A stretch of 64,000 bases of DNA, from NCBI GenBank assembly GCA_046347945.1, contig JAXMFB010000007.1:124001-188000 (forward strand), in the 5' to 3' direction. The position numbers and the translations under genes were made by a program. Origin of the DNA: Zeimonas sp046347945. GTDB lineage: Bacteria; Pseudomonadota; Gammaproteobacteria; Burkholderiales; Burkholderiaceae_E. This document shows, piece by piece, positions 34,989-43,793 of this stretch. Every line of letters begins with the position of its first letter. Position 1 is the first letter of the stretch. The notes beneath the pieces were generated by a model, which did not search any database, was not told the DNA's origin, and saw only the letters and a list, made by a program, of their open reading frames with translations.

Positions 34989-36083
34989 TCAAGCCGGCAA
35001 CACCCCGAACACTCTGACGGTCGCGTGTACCTTCGAGAGCGCCTCCGCCACGAGCGCCAATAGGAGACCCGAGATCAACCCGATCATCGCCGCCAGCGCC
35101 ATGATCAGCCCCTTGCGCGGCTTTACCGGATCGAAAGGTGTGACGATCTCCCCGTCGAGCCGATATACGTCGAACTCCACAGAATCACCCGAGATCGCCT
35201 GCGCCCACATTCGCAGCCGGGACTCGGTGTCGCGCAGCCCCGATATGAACGGATCGTCGTCCTCGCGTTTTTCCAGCACCTCGAGCTCGGCCGACAGCGA
35301 CTTGGCGCCGCGCGCATACAGCAGGCTGCCGTCGACGAACGGGCTCACCCTGTCCGAACTCGGCGGACGGGCGACTGTGACCTGAGGATCGCGCAGACCC
35401 ACGGCATTCGCGACGACGAGCGCCTCCTTCAGCTGTTGAATGCGATCCATGCGTTTTGTTTGCGACGTGAGTCGAAGTTCCTCCAGATCTCTATGCGTGT
35501 TACGGATCGCCACATCCAGGCCGATCCGGGCGTCGGCCATCAACGCCTTACGGGCATCCTCCGTGACCCGACCGAAGAAGCCGGTTACCCAACGTAGCGC
35601 GTTATCGGGGGTACTGGCCGCGATCGTCACGGAGTACAGCTGTCGGTCCTTTCTCCTGGAGTCGGGCGGCGTAATGGTGAGGAGCTCTCGCGCCCCTTTG
35701 TACAGCCGCGCCTCCGGCGCTCGCCGCATTTCTTCGCTCAACGACGGCAGGTAGAGTTCGTTGAAGAACCGTTGGAACGCGTGCTCGGAAAGGAGTTCGC
35801 GCATGAAGTAGCCGAACACCTGCTCCGCGCCATATGGCGCCAGCCCCGTGGCCGATGTGCGCCCGAGGTTCAAGGCGGCGACCCGATTTTCGTACGGGCG
35901 ATCGACGTAAACCTTGATCTCGTATCGCGGAGATGCCAGAAGCAGGTAGGCAAACCCCGCGGTAAAGCAAGCGACAACTCCACCAATGACCCACCACCTG
36001 CGACGCGCGAAGACCCTCAGGAGATCGATGAGGCTGACGTCCCCATTCTCACCGGATTCGGCAGGTAACGTATCCATACGCAT
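34989..36083 (-). CDS. chain-length determinant protein (Wzz family), copy 2
   Basis: 364 residues. VSLIDLLRVFARRRWWVIGG leads into the first membrane helix (residues 30-52). A long periplasmic domain has a coiled coil around residues 190-230, and the C-terminal membrane helix is preceded by PVKPRKGLIMALAAMIGL. The Pro-Lys-Pro region before the second helix is a Wzz signature. ATGs at 36083 and 36077 both fit. The AbiE remnant separates it from the rest of the minus-strand operon. Having two Wzz proteins could give two chain-length modes. Confidence 0.85.
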   Translation of the reverse strand: MRMDTLPAESGENGDVSLIDLLRVFARRRWWVIGGVVACFTAGFAYLLLASPRYEIKVYVDRPYENRVAALNLGRTSATGLAPYGAEQVFGYFMRELLSEHAFQRFFNELYLPSLSEEMRRAPEARLYKGARELLTITPPDSRRKDRQLYSVTIAASTPDNALRWVTGFFGRVTEDARKALMADARIGLDVAIRNTHRDLEELRLTSQTKRMDRIQQLKEALVVANAVGLRDPQVTVARPPSSDRVSPFVDGSLLYARGAKSLSAELEVLEKREDDDPFISGLRDTESRLRMWAQAISGDSVEFDVYRLDGEIVTPFDPVKPRKGLIMALAAMIGLISGLLLALVAEALSKVHATVRVFGVLPA

Positions 36084-36485
36084 ATTTCGACTCTGCCTCG
36101 CATTCGATCTGCCAGACACGCTGCCGATACCTGGTCCGGTATCTACCAAAAGAATACTTTACAAGATTTCTACGAAAATACCAGTCCATGGCGTAGCCGA
36201 CCGAGCTCCGGTGCCGTTTCGCGACGGAAGACCTCGCTCGCAATGCGAACGGATCTTCACTCACACATCAGGCAGCCGCGACCGAGATCACTGCCAGCCA
36301 CTGCGCGCAAACTCCAATCCGACCCCGAAGGAGGCTTTGCCCGGAATGCCGTGGTTCAGCGAATCAACGCATTGATCGAACAACGCTGTGCCCTGACGAT
36401 TCGGCGGCTCACCGACCCCGCCGCCGAACAGTGCTGATGCCTCGGTTCGGCACGCCGGCATCGACAATGCAACACGTTTGCCGGC
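36084..36485. other. intergenic region between divergent wzz copy 2 and ParDE-like pair
   Basis: About 400 bases with no gene I can support. The part next to wzz (36090-36185) is clearly AT-richer than its surroundings and contains the inverted repeat at 36126-36143. It is the likely promoter region of wzz. A 64-codon plus-strand frame (36243-36437) and a 71-codon minus-strand frame (36049-36264) show no recognisable family. Confidence 0.4.
36126..36143. promoter_or_regulatory. inverted repeat upstream of wzz copy 2
   Basis: GATACC-N6-GGTATC, about 45 bases upstream of the wzz start in an AT-rich stretch. Its symmetry suits a dimeric DNA-binding protein, but no regulator is identified. Confidence 0.35.
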
Positions 36486-36779
36486 ATGAAGACCGCCATC
36501 CTCCCGCAAGTGCGCGTAGAGCCCCAGCTCCGGGCCGACCTCGAGGCCGTGTTGCGCGAGGGCGAAACCCTGTCCGACTTTCTCGAAGCCACGGTGCGCC
36601 AGGCAGTGGACCACCGGCGCATGCAAGCTGAGTTCGACGCCCGTGCGGATGCCGCCCGGGTGCGCTTCCAGCAGACCGGCGCCGCAGTGCCGGCCTCAGG
36701 GGTGCTTGCCGAGATGCGTGAGCGGCTGGAATCCAGGCGACGGAAACTCCAGGGCAAGCGCCGGCCGGCCAAGGCATGA
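36486..36779 (+). CDS. antitoxin, YlcI/YnfO-like
   Basis: 97 residues. ILPQVRVEPQLRADLEAVLREGETLSDFLEA reads as a short beta strand plus two helices of a ribbon-helix-helix type DNA-binding domain. A long charged helix (residues 40-97) follows for toxin contact. The stop overlaps the ParE-like gene start (ATGA). The pair is plus strand, opposite to the surrounding genes. Confidence 0.72.
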   Translation: MKTAILPQVRVEPQLRADLEAVLREGETLSDFLEATVRQAVDHRRMQAEFDARADAARVRFQQTGAAVPASGVLAEMRERLESRRRKLQGKRRPAKA

Positions 36780-37201
36780 CCTTCACGGTCGTTGTCGAGC
36801 CTGAAGCGAAGGCCGACCTGTTGCGGCTGTACGAGTACCTGCTCGAGCGCGCGGAGTACGTCGAGGATCTGGATGTTGCCGATCGCGCGCTTCATGCCAT
36901 CGAAGCGGGGCTGGGAGCGTTGGAAAGAACTCCGTTCCTGTTCCGCAAGGCGGAGGGGGAACGCAGCGGGCTACGCCGCGAACTGGTCATTCCATCCGGG
37001 GCTTCCGGCTACGTCGTGAAGTACGAGGTCGCGTCACCTCGACTCGTGGTGGTCCTGGCAGTTCGGCATCGACATGAGGCCGACTACCGCCGAGAACGAC
37101 CATCGCCGGACTGCCGCACAGCATCGCCCGGTCGTTGGCCGCATCGAGCGGCGGCACCCCGAGATCCTCGAGCAGCTTGCCGCTTTCCATCAGTTCGGTG
37201 A
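36776..37201 (+). CDS. RelE/ParE-family toxin with read-through C-terminal tail
   Basis: The first 103 or so residues (FTVVVEPEAKADLLRLYEYL to VVVLAVRHRHEADYR) are a complete ParE-like toxin. From about 37085 the frame continues for 38 residues (RRERPSPDC to ACRFPSVR) that have no family counterpart and lie antisense to an fpr fragment. The original stop appears lost where the module joined that DNA. The core fold should survive; activity is uncertain. Confidence 0.78.
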   Translation: MTFTVVVEPEAKADLLRLYEYLLERAEYVEDLDVADRALHAIEAGLGALERTPFLFRKAEGERSGLRRELVIPSGASGYVVKYEVASPRLVVVLAVRHRHEADYRRERPSPDCRTASPGRWPHRAAAPRDPRAACRFPSVR

Positions 37202-37253
37202 TGCGCCCCGTGTCGACGAACTCTTCGCGCGTCACCGTCGGGGCAGGAACAAG
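37091..37253 (-). pseudogene. fpr: fragment of a ferredoxin-NADP reductase gene
   Basis: The minus strand encodes VTREEFVDTGRITELMESGK followed by LLEDLGVPPLDAANDRAMLC and GSPAM. These are about 50 residues matching the C-terminal NADP-binding half of bacterial Fpr, including the conserved CGSPAM. A stop codon lies just upstream, and the frame degenerates after GSPAM. No other part of the gene is nearby, so it is a relic left at a recombination junction. Confidence 0.7.
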
Positions 37254-37259
37254 CCGCCG

Positions 37260-37805
37260 CTACCCGTCGAACAACCCCGGCTCCGCCCCGATGCGCGCCC
37301 CCTCGATCTGCAGTATCCGCAGTTTCGTCGCAACGCCGCCCTGCGCCGAGAACCCGCCTGATCGGCCGTCGGCCGCCAGCACGCGATGGCACGGCACGAT
37401 CGGCGCGAACGGGTTCCGGCCGAGCGCCTGCCCGACGGCGCGGGCCGCGCCCGGCTCGCCCAGGCGCACGGCGACCTCGCCGTAAGTGAGCGTCGCGCCC
37501 GGCGCGATCGCGCGAACGCAGTCGAAGACGCGGCGCTCGAACGGCGGCACGCCGGACATGTCCAGCGCGATGTCGCGCAGGTCGTCGCGTTCACCGCGCA
37601 GCAGCCCGGCGATCCGGTCGGCCGCCGCGCGCACGTCCGGCGGCGGCGCGAGCTCCGCCGCGCCCGGGAAACGCCGCAGCATCCGCGCACGGGTGCGCGC
37701 CTCGTCGGCTTCGGGGAGCTGCGCACCGACGAGCCCGTGCTCGCCCCAGGCGATGCCGCAGGCGCCGATCGGCGTGTCGAACAGGCTGAATCCGGTGACT
37801 TCCAT
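37260..37805 (-). CDS. ogt: methylated-DNA--[protein]-cysteine S-methyltransferase
   Basis: 181 residues. It repairs O6-alkylguanine by irreversible transfer to the cysteine of NPFAPIVPCHRVL, near residue 142. FERRVFDCVRAIAPGATLTYGE is the DNA-binding helix-turn-helix region, and the ribonuclease-H-like N-terminal domain precedes it. The ATG at 37805 gives a normal-length protein; upstream codons are a shadow of the vapC region. It is an isolated housekeeping-type gene inside the toxin-antitoxin patch. Confidence 0.93.
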   Translation of the reverse strand: MEVTGFSLFDTPIGACGIAWGEHGLVGAQLPEADEARTRARMLRRFPGAAELAPPPDVRAAADRIAGLLRGERDDLRDIALDMSGVPPFERRVFDCVRAIAPGATLTYGEVAVRLGEPGAARAVGQALGRNPFAPIVPCHRVLAADGRSGGFSAQGGVATKLRILQIEGARIGAEPGLFDG

Positions 37806-37893
37806 GCTTGGCGACGACGTGGACGCGACGGTGCGGCTCACCGGGCTGTGACGACGGTCTTCGGGCGACCAGCGCTCGGGCTTGGCTGACGAA

Positions 37894-38301
37894 TCAAGGC
37901 CCCTCGGTCGTCCAGTTCTCGACCACGAGCGAAGGCACCCGGGAGAACTCGCGCACGTTGTCCGTGACGAGCACCGCCTCCAAAGCCAGGGCATGCGCAG
38001 CGACCCAGGTGTCGTTGGCGCCGATCGGCAAACCCTGGCGCTCGAGTCGCGCCCGCACCTCGCCGTAATGGAGGCTGGCTCGCGCGTCCATCGGGGGTAC
38101 CTGGAACGCAGCGGCCAACTCGGCCACGCGCGCCTCGTTGCGTGCGACCTGCGCGCTCTTCCGGGCACCGAAGGCCAGTTCTCCCAGCACCACCGGTGAC
38201 AACAGGACGTTTGCCGCCGGCGTACGCTCGAGTCGCTGCCGCACCAGCGGGTGCCCCTTCATCGCGGCGATGACGATGCCGGTATCGAGCAGGTAGCGCA
38301 T
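37894..38301 (-). CDS. vapC: PIN-domain toxin VapC
   Basis: 135 residues. MRYLLDTGIVIAAMKGHP carries the first Asp, LGELAFGARKS the Glu, IGANDTWVAAHALA the Asp and LVTDNVREFSRVP the last Asp. This is the complete acidic quartet of VapC ribonucleases, and the spacing matches the tRNA(fMet)-cleaving class. Its start is overlapped by the extended antitoxin frame. Confidence 0.9.
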   Translation of the reverse strand: MRYLLDTGIVIAAMKGHPLVRQRLERTPAANVLLSPVVLGELAFGARKSAQVARNEARVAELAAAFQVPPMDARASLHYGEVRARLERQGLPIGANDTWVAAHALALEAVLVTDNVREFSRVPSLVVENWTTEGP

Positions 38302-38540
38302 CGCAGGCGATCAATCGACCGATTCGACCGGCTCGGCCGGTTGGTCAGGGGTGCTTCGAAGTCGATGTCGGCTTCACCCCAGAACGCCCGGAAGACGTCG
38401 GAGGCCATGCGCGGCGCATCGGGCACGAGCCGCGCGATCACCCTGCCGTGGCGGGTGATCGCGATCTCTTCGCCGCGTTCGACCTCGGCAAGCAGTGACG
38501 ACAGGTGCGCCTTCATCTCCACCACAGGAACACTACGCAT
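38259..38540 (-). CDS. Phd/YefM-type antitoxin with 3' frameshift
   Basis: As read, 93 residues. PVVEMKAHLSSLLAEVERGEEIAITRHGRVIARLVPD is the Phd/YefM DNA-binding part. After DIDFEAP the frame runs 43 bases into vapC and gives an Arg/Ser-rich end. Adding one base near 38335 would instead give an end PAEPVESVD and a stop at 38313-38311, nine bases before vapC. That is the arrangement expected, so a single-base deletion (or sequence error) is likely. A GTG at 38552 could add four residues. Confidence 0.75.
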   Translation of the reverse strand: MRSVPVVEMKAHLSSLLAEVERGEEIAITRHGRVIARLVPDAPRMASDVFRAFWGEADIDFEAPLTNRPSRSNRSIDRLRCATCSIPASSSPR

Positions 38541-38555
38541 CACGCAATCCACACG

Positions 38556-38577
38556 AAAATGACCATATGGTCATTTT
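38556..38577. promoter_or_regulatory. perfect 22-bp palindrome upstream of the VapBC pair
   Basis: The half-site AAAATGACCAT at 38556-38566 is followed immediately by its exact complement, so every position is symmetric. It lies 15 bases upstream of the antitoxin ATG and is markedly AT-rich. It is almost certainly the operator bound by the antitoxin or antitoxin-toxin complex. Confidence 0.82.
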
Positions 38578-38759
38578 GATTGGAGCACACCCCCTGCGCA
38601 ATACGACAAACGGCCTATGCGCTGGACGGAGCAGGCCGGCAGCGCGAGCTGACCGCGCGCGAGGCGAATCGCCTGAAGGATCTCATCGAGCTTCGACCCG
38701 TCCACGGGCAGCATCAGTGCCATTGGACGTCCGTTGGACGTGAGCAGCAACTCGCTCAC
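38571..38759 (-). pseudogene. stub of a Phd/VapB-like antitoxin
   Basis: 62 codons from a GTG overlapping the higA stop (GTGA). Only the first 40 residues (LLLTSNGRPMALMLPVDGS, then EILQAIRLARGQLAL) look like the C-terminal two thirds of a Phd-type antitoxin. The normal N-terminal start of that family is absent, and the end is unrelated sequence running to the palindrome. It may be a deletion relic or, less likely, a short coupled peptide. Confidence 0.5.
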
Positions 38760-39181
38760 AGGAACACGGCCGCGCTCACGTTGAAACGACGCGCCAGCCT
38801 CTTGGCAATCTCCTTGCTGACGCTGCGCCTGCCGCTCAGGATGTCCGAAATCCGACCCTGGGGAGCGCAGTCGGCGAGGTCTTCCTGTTTCAGGCCGTGC
38901 TGGCTCATCAGGATGCGGAGCACTTCCTTCGGCTCGGCCTCGGGGACGGGAGCGTGCTCCTCCTCGTAAGCAGCAACCCGATCGGCCAGATAGTCGAGGA
39001 CTTCGGCCAGCGGATGACTCTCGTCGTCGCCGATCTCGTCGAGCAGGACCTCGATGGTCGCTCGCGCCCGGGCGTAGTCGTCACCGGTGCGGACCGAGGT
39101 AACGCCGACCGCCTCCCCGAGGGCAATCCAGGCGCGAAGGATCGCCTGCGGTCGAGACGCCGGCCTGCGTGCGTGAGCCAT
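38756..39181 (-). CDS. higA: HigA-family antitoxin
   Basis: 141 residues. The C-terminal half is a Cro/C1-type helix-turn-helix: LRILMSQHGLKQEDLADCA, then GRISDILSGRRSVSKEIAKRL. The N-terminal acidic helical half (residues 20-85) should contact the toxin. The ATG at 39181 overlaps the higB stop by one base (TGATG); an ATG at 39205 is possible but would overlap by 25 bases. Toxin-first order is typical of higBA. Confidence 0.87.
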   Translation of the reverse strand: MAHARRPASRPQAILRAWIALGEAVGVTSVRTGDDYARARATIEVLLDEIGDDESHPLAEVLDYLADRVAAYEEEHAPVPEAEPKEVLRILMSQHGLKQEDLADCAPQGRISDILSGRRSVSKEIAKRLARRFNVSAAVFL

Positions 39182-39480
39182 CAATTCATCCTTTTCCGTT
39201 TCCATCTTCCGAGGTCGTACGCCTCGTGCCGAAGCACCGCGCGGACATACACCTTGTGCCGGTCGTAGTGGATGGAGGCGATCAGCCTGTACTTGTTTCC
39301 CCCGATGTCGAACACCGTCAGTCCGTCCACATAGTCGGCGCTGGCAAAAGTCGCGCGCAAGTCGTTGAAATCGGTGAAGGTGCTGCTCTTCATGATGCGG
39401 TACCAGGCAATCAGCGGACGCTCGGCGTCAGAGTGCTGCCGCCAGAACTCGATCAGGATGGGCTTCGCGATCACGTGCAT
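39181..39480 (-). CDS. higB: HigB-family toxin (mRNA interferase)
   Basis: 99 residues. MHVIAKPILIEFWRQHSDAE, WYRIMKSSTFTDFNDLRATF and GNKYRLIASIHYDRHKVYVR, ending RHEAYDLGRWKRKRMN, match the HigB type with a RelE-like fold. Ribosome-dependent mRNA cleavage is the known activity. The operator at 39487-39505 is seven bases upstream of the start codon. Confidence 0.9.
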   Translation of the reverse strand: MHVIAKPILIEFWRQHSDAERPLIAWYRIMKSSTFTDFNDLRATFASADYVDGLTVFDIGGNKYRLIASIHYDRHKVYVRAVLRHEAYDLGRWKRKRMN

Positions 39481-39486
39481 CGAATG

Positions 39487-39505
39487 ATATACCTGTTTGG
39501 TATAT
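39487..39505. promoter_or_regulatory. higBA operator
   Basis: ATATACC-N5-GGTATAT, a perfect 7-base dyad directly upstream of the higB start, in an AT-rich island. It fits autoregulation by the helix-turn-helix antitoxin. Confidence 0.75.
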
Positions 39506-39660
39506 TGCGAAAGCGACTCGCGGATAGCCTGTTGCGCCCGGCATCGCTCGATGGCGATGCGGGTGTCGGTCAGGAATCGCCGGTCTCGCCGCGACCCCGG
39601 GGGTCGTTATAGCGGGCCGCGACGTGGCGTGCCATTCGACGGACGGCCGATGCGTATCGG

Positions 39661-40770
39661 CTAGGACCTCGCGAGTTCTCGCGCCAACGCCTCCACGATC
39701 CGCTCGGCGGCCTTGCCGTCCCAGAACTGCGGCCGCCGCCCCGGCTTGCCCTGCCCGGCCAGCACCGCGTCGGCCGCGGCGACGATCTTCGCCGGATCGA
39801 CGCCGACGATCGTGTTCGTGCCCTCGTCGACCGTCACCGGCCGCTCGGTGTTCTCGCGCAGCGTCACGCAGGCGATGCCCAGCGCGGTGGTCTCTTCCTG
39901 CAGGCCGCCACTGTCGGTGAGGATCAGGCTCGCGTCCTTCCACAGGTTCAGGAAGTCCATGTACGACAGCGGCTTCGTGAGGATCACGTTCGGGCCCAGG
40001 TCGAGGCCGAACTTCTCGAGATTGCCGCGGGTGCGCGGGTGCACCGGGAACACCAGCGGCAGCTTCGCGGCGATCTCGCGCAGCGCGCCCGCGATGCCCG
40101 ACAGCGTCGCGCGGTCGTCGACGTTGGACGGCCGGTGCATCGTGACGACGCCGTAGCGGCCCAGCCGTTGCTTGAGCGCCTCGCTCTCGAAGCCGCTCTT
40201 GTCGGCGGCGGCGAGCTGGTCGCGCTGATAGAACAGGTTGTCGACCATCACGTGGCCGACGAAGAACACCTGGTCCTCGCGCTTGCCCTCGCGAAGCAGG
40301 TTCGCGCGGCCCGCCGGCTCGGTGACGAAGAACCAGTCGCTGATCGAGTCGGTGACCAGTCGGTTGATCTCCTCGGGCATCCGCAGGTCGCCGCTGCGCA
40401 GCCCCGCCTCGACGTGCGCGACCGGGATGTGCAGCTTCTTGGCGACGATCGAGCAGGCCAGCGTCGAATTCACGTCGCCGACCACCAGCACGCAATCGGG
40501 GCGTTGCCGCTGGCAGATCTCCTCGAACGCGACCATGATCTTCGCGGTCTGCGTCGCGTGGCTGCCGCCGCCGGCTTCGAGGTGGAAATCGGGCTTCGGG
40601 ATGCCCAGTTCCTCGAAGAACACGTCGCTCATCTCGCGGTCGTAGTGCTGGCCGGTGTGGACGATGCGGTAGTCGAACGCGTCGCGCCGCGCGTCGAGCG
40701 CGCGCACGATCGGCGCGATCTTCATGAAGTTCGGGCGCGCGCCGGCGACGAGGTAGAGGGTCTTCTTCAT
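39661..40770 (-). CDS. non-hydrolysing UDP-GlcNAc 2-epimerase family (WecB or WbpI)
   Basis: 369 residues. LVAGARPNFMKIAPIVRAL, HTGQHYDREMSD, LVVGDVNSTLA, VAHVEAGLRS, RPSNVDD and LTDSGGLQEETTALGI (UDP and allosteric site) are the family landmarks. WecB makes UDP-ManNAc; WbpI epimerises UDP-GlcNAc3NAcA to UDP-ManNAc3NAcA. Given wbpD, wbpE, wbpB, wbpG and hisHF in the same window, the WbpI role is plausible, but the N-terminal sequence is equally WecB-like. It stands alone among toxin-antitoxin genes. Confidence 0.88.
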   Translation of the reverse strand: MKKTLYLVAGARPNFMKIAPIVRALDARRDAFDYRIVHTGQHYDREMSDVFFEELGIPKPDFHLEAGGGSHATQTAKIMVAFEEICQRQRPDCVLVVGDVNSTLACSIVAKKLHIPVAHVEAGLRSGDLRMPEEINRLVTDSISDWFFVTEPAGRANLLREGKREDQVFFVGHVMVDNLFYQRDQLAAADKSGFESEALKQRLGRYGVVTMHRPSNVDDRATLSGIAGALREIAAKLPLVFPVHPRTRGNLEKFGLDLGPNVILTKPLSYMDFLNLWKDASLILTDSGGLQEETTALGIACVTLRENTERPVTVDEGTNTIVGVDPAKIVAAADAVLAGQGKPGRRPQFWDGKAAERIVEALARELARS

Positions 40771-40936
40771 CCGGCCGATTCTACGGGCGGGACGGGAGGG
40801 CGCGCCGCCGAGTAAGTCACGCCATCGCGCCGGGGAACGACCTCTCTCGCGGAACCAAACCCCGAGGCAGTGTCGCGATAACGACCCTCGTCATTGCAGC
40901 ATTGCAGATGGGCGGCATTTCTGTCAAGATGTCGCC

Positions 40937-41218
40937 ATGCGAACTCCCGTCACCATGACCAGCCGCGGCGTCATCACCCTGCCTGCCCGCCTCAGGCGGG
41001 CGCTGGGCCTCAAGCCAGACGACATCCTCATCGCCGAAACAACGCCCGAGGGCCTGCTGCTGCGGCCCGCGATCACGCTGCCGGTGGAGCTGTACACCGA
41101 AGAGCGCGAACACGAGTTCGACGAAGGCGAAGCGGAACTGGCCGCAGCCGTGCGGGGGCACGAGCGGCCGAGCCCCGGCGGCGTCTCCCCCGCAGCGCCG
41201 CGCAAGCGCCGGCGCTGA
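40937..41218 (+). CDS. AbrB/MazE-type antitoxin
   Basis: 93 residues. VTMTSRGVITLPARLRRALGLKPDDILIAE is the swapped-hairpin AbrB DNA-binding fold. An acidic middle (EEREHEFDEGEAEL) for toxin binding and a basic tail ending PRKRRR follow. Pairs with the PIN protein 22 bases downstream. Upstream (40895-40925) is a direct repeat of ATTGCAG, possibly part of its operator. Confidence 0.8.
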   Translation: MRTPVTMTSRGVITLPARLRRALGLKPDDILIAETTPEGLLLRPAITLPVELYTEEREHEFDEGEAELAAAVRGHERPSPGGVSPAAPRKRRR

Positions 41219-41240
41219 ACGTCCCGAGCGTGCAGCCGGG

Positions 41241-41651
41241 ATGAGGATCTTTCTCGATGCCAACGTCCTGTTCTCCGCTGCGAAGTCCGCAGGCGCGGTG
41301 CGGGTGCTGGTCGAGTCGCTGCAAGCGGCCGGACACACCCTGTGCGCGGACGACTACGTCGTGGCCGAGGCCCGCCGCAACCTCGAAGCGAAGGGCCCCG
41401 GGGCCCTGCAGGCGCTCGACGCCTTGCTCGCCGGGATCGAGATCGCAAGATTGCGGCGTGAAGAACCCGACCCACAAGTCGCTGCGCTGCTGCCCGACAA
41501 GGACAGGCCCGTGCTCGCCGCGGCAATCCTGCCCGGTTGCCAGGCGCTGATGACGGGCGACCGGGCCCACTTCGGGCGGCTATACGGGCAGAGCGTCCGC
41601 GGCGTCACGATCCACTCGCCACGCTCGCTCTACGAGGCGCTGTTCGCATGA
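41241..41651 (+). CDS. PIN-domain toxin
   Basis: 136 residues. MRIFLDANVLFSAAKSAGA (first Asp), YVVAEARRNL (Glu), LLPDKDRPVLAAAIL (Asp) and LMTGDRAHF (Asp) form the PIN acidic set. It belongs to the COG1569-like branch rather than classic VapC. The stop codon overlaps the apaH start (ATGA), so the toxin and apaH are probably cotranslated. Confidence 0.82.
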   Translation: MRIFLDANVLFSAAKSAGAVRVLVESLQAAGHTLCADDYVVAEARRNLEAKGPGALQALDALLAGIEIARLRREEPDPQVAALLPDKDRPVLAAAILPGCQALMTGDRAHFGRLYGQSVRGVTIHSPRSLYEALFA

Positions 41652-42453
41652 GCCGCGAAACCTGGGCCATCGGCGACCTGCAGGGCTGCCTCGACAGCCT
41701 GCTGCGCCTGCTGCCGCAGCTGCCCGCCGACGCGCGCCTGTGGATGCCCGGCGACATCGTCAACCGCGGCCCGCGCTCGGCCGACAGCCTGCGCTGGGCG
41801 ATGTCGCAGGGCGAGCGGCTGGTCGCGGTGCTGGGCAACCACGACCTGCACCTGCTGGCGGTGGCGGCCGGCATCCGTCGCGCGCACCGCACCGACACGC
41901 TCGACGACATTCTCGGCGCGCCCGATCGCGACGCGCTGATCGACTGGGTGCGCACGCGCCCGCTCGCGCACTACGAACACGGGTGGCTGATGGTGCACGC
42001 CGGCGTGCTGCCGCAGTGGTCGGTCGAGCGCACGCTCGAACTCGCCGCAGAGGTGCAGCGCGTCTTGTCGGGCCCCGACTGGATCGGGTTCCTGCGCGAG
42101 ATGTACGGCAACGAGCCGGCGGCCTGGTCGGACTCGCTGCGCGGCAACGACCGGCTCAGGGTGATCGTCAACGCGCTCACGCGAATCCGCTTCTGCACGC
42201 CCGGCGGCCGGATGGACTTCGCCGCCAAGGAAGGCGTCGATCACGCGCCCGACGGCTACCTGCCCTGGTTCGAGACGCCGGGCCGCGCGAGCCGGGGCAC
42301 CCCGATCGTGTTCGGCCACTGGGCCGCGCTCGGGTTCATGGACCGGCCGGACCTGCTGTCGATCGACACGGGCTGTGTCTGGGGACGCGAACTGACCGCG
42401 GTGCGCCTGTCCGATCGCGCCCGATGCTCGGTGTCGTGCGCGCCGGTCGACGC

Positions 42454-42481
<28 letters not shown>
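41648..42481 (+). CDS. apaH: symmetrical bis(5'-nucleosyl)-tetraphosphatase
   Basis: 277-residue calcineurin-like phosphoesterase that cleaves Ap4A to two ADP; the E. coli enzyme also removes Np4 caps from RNA. WAIGDLQGCLDSL, MPGDIVNRGPRS and AVLGNHDLHLLAVA are the metal-binding blocks, and the later LMVHAGVLPQW and VFGHWAALGF supply the remaining His residues. The ATG overlaps the PIN toxin stop. Its 3' end overlaps the convergent ugd gene by 28 bases. Confidence 0.94.
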
Positions 42482-43779
<1,298 letters not shown>

Positions 43780-43793
43780 CGTTCGTCCCTGCG

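Noticed and set aside
36049..36264. 71-codon minus-strand frame in the wzz copy 2 upstream region
   Set aside because: It overlaps the wzz start region and the AT-rich patch; residues rich in Arg and Tyr with no recognisable motif.
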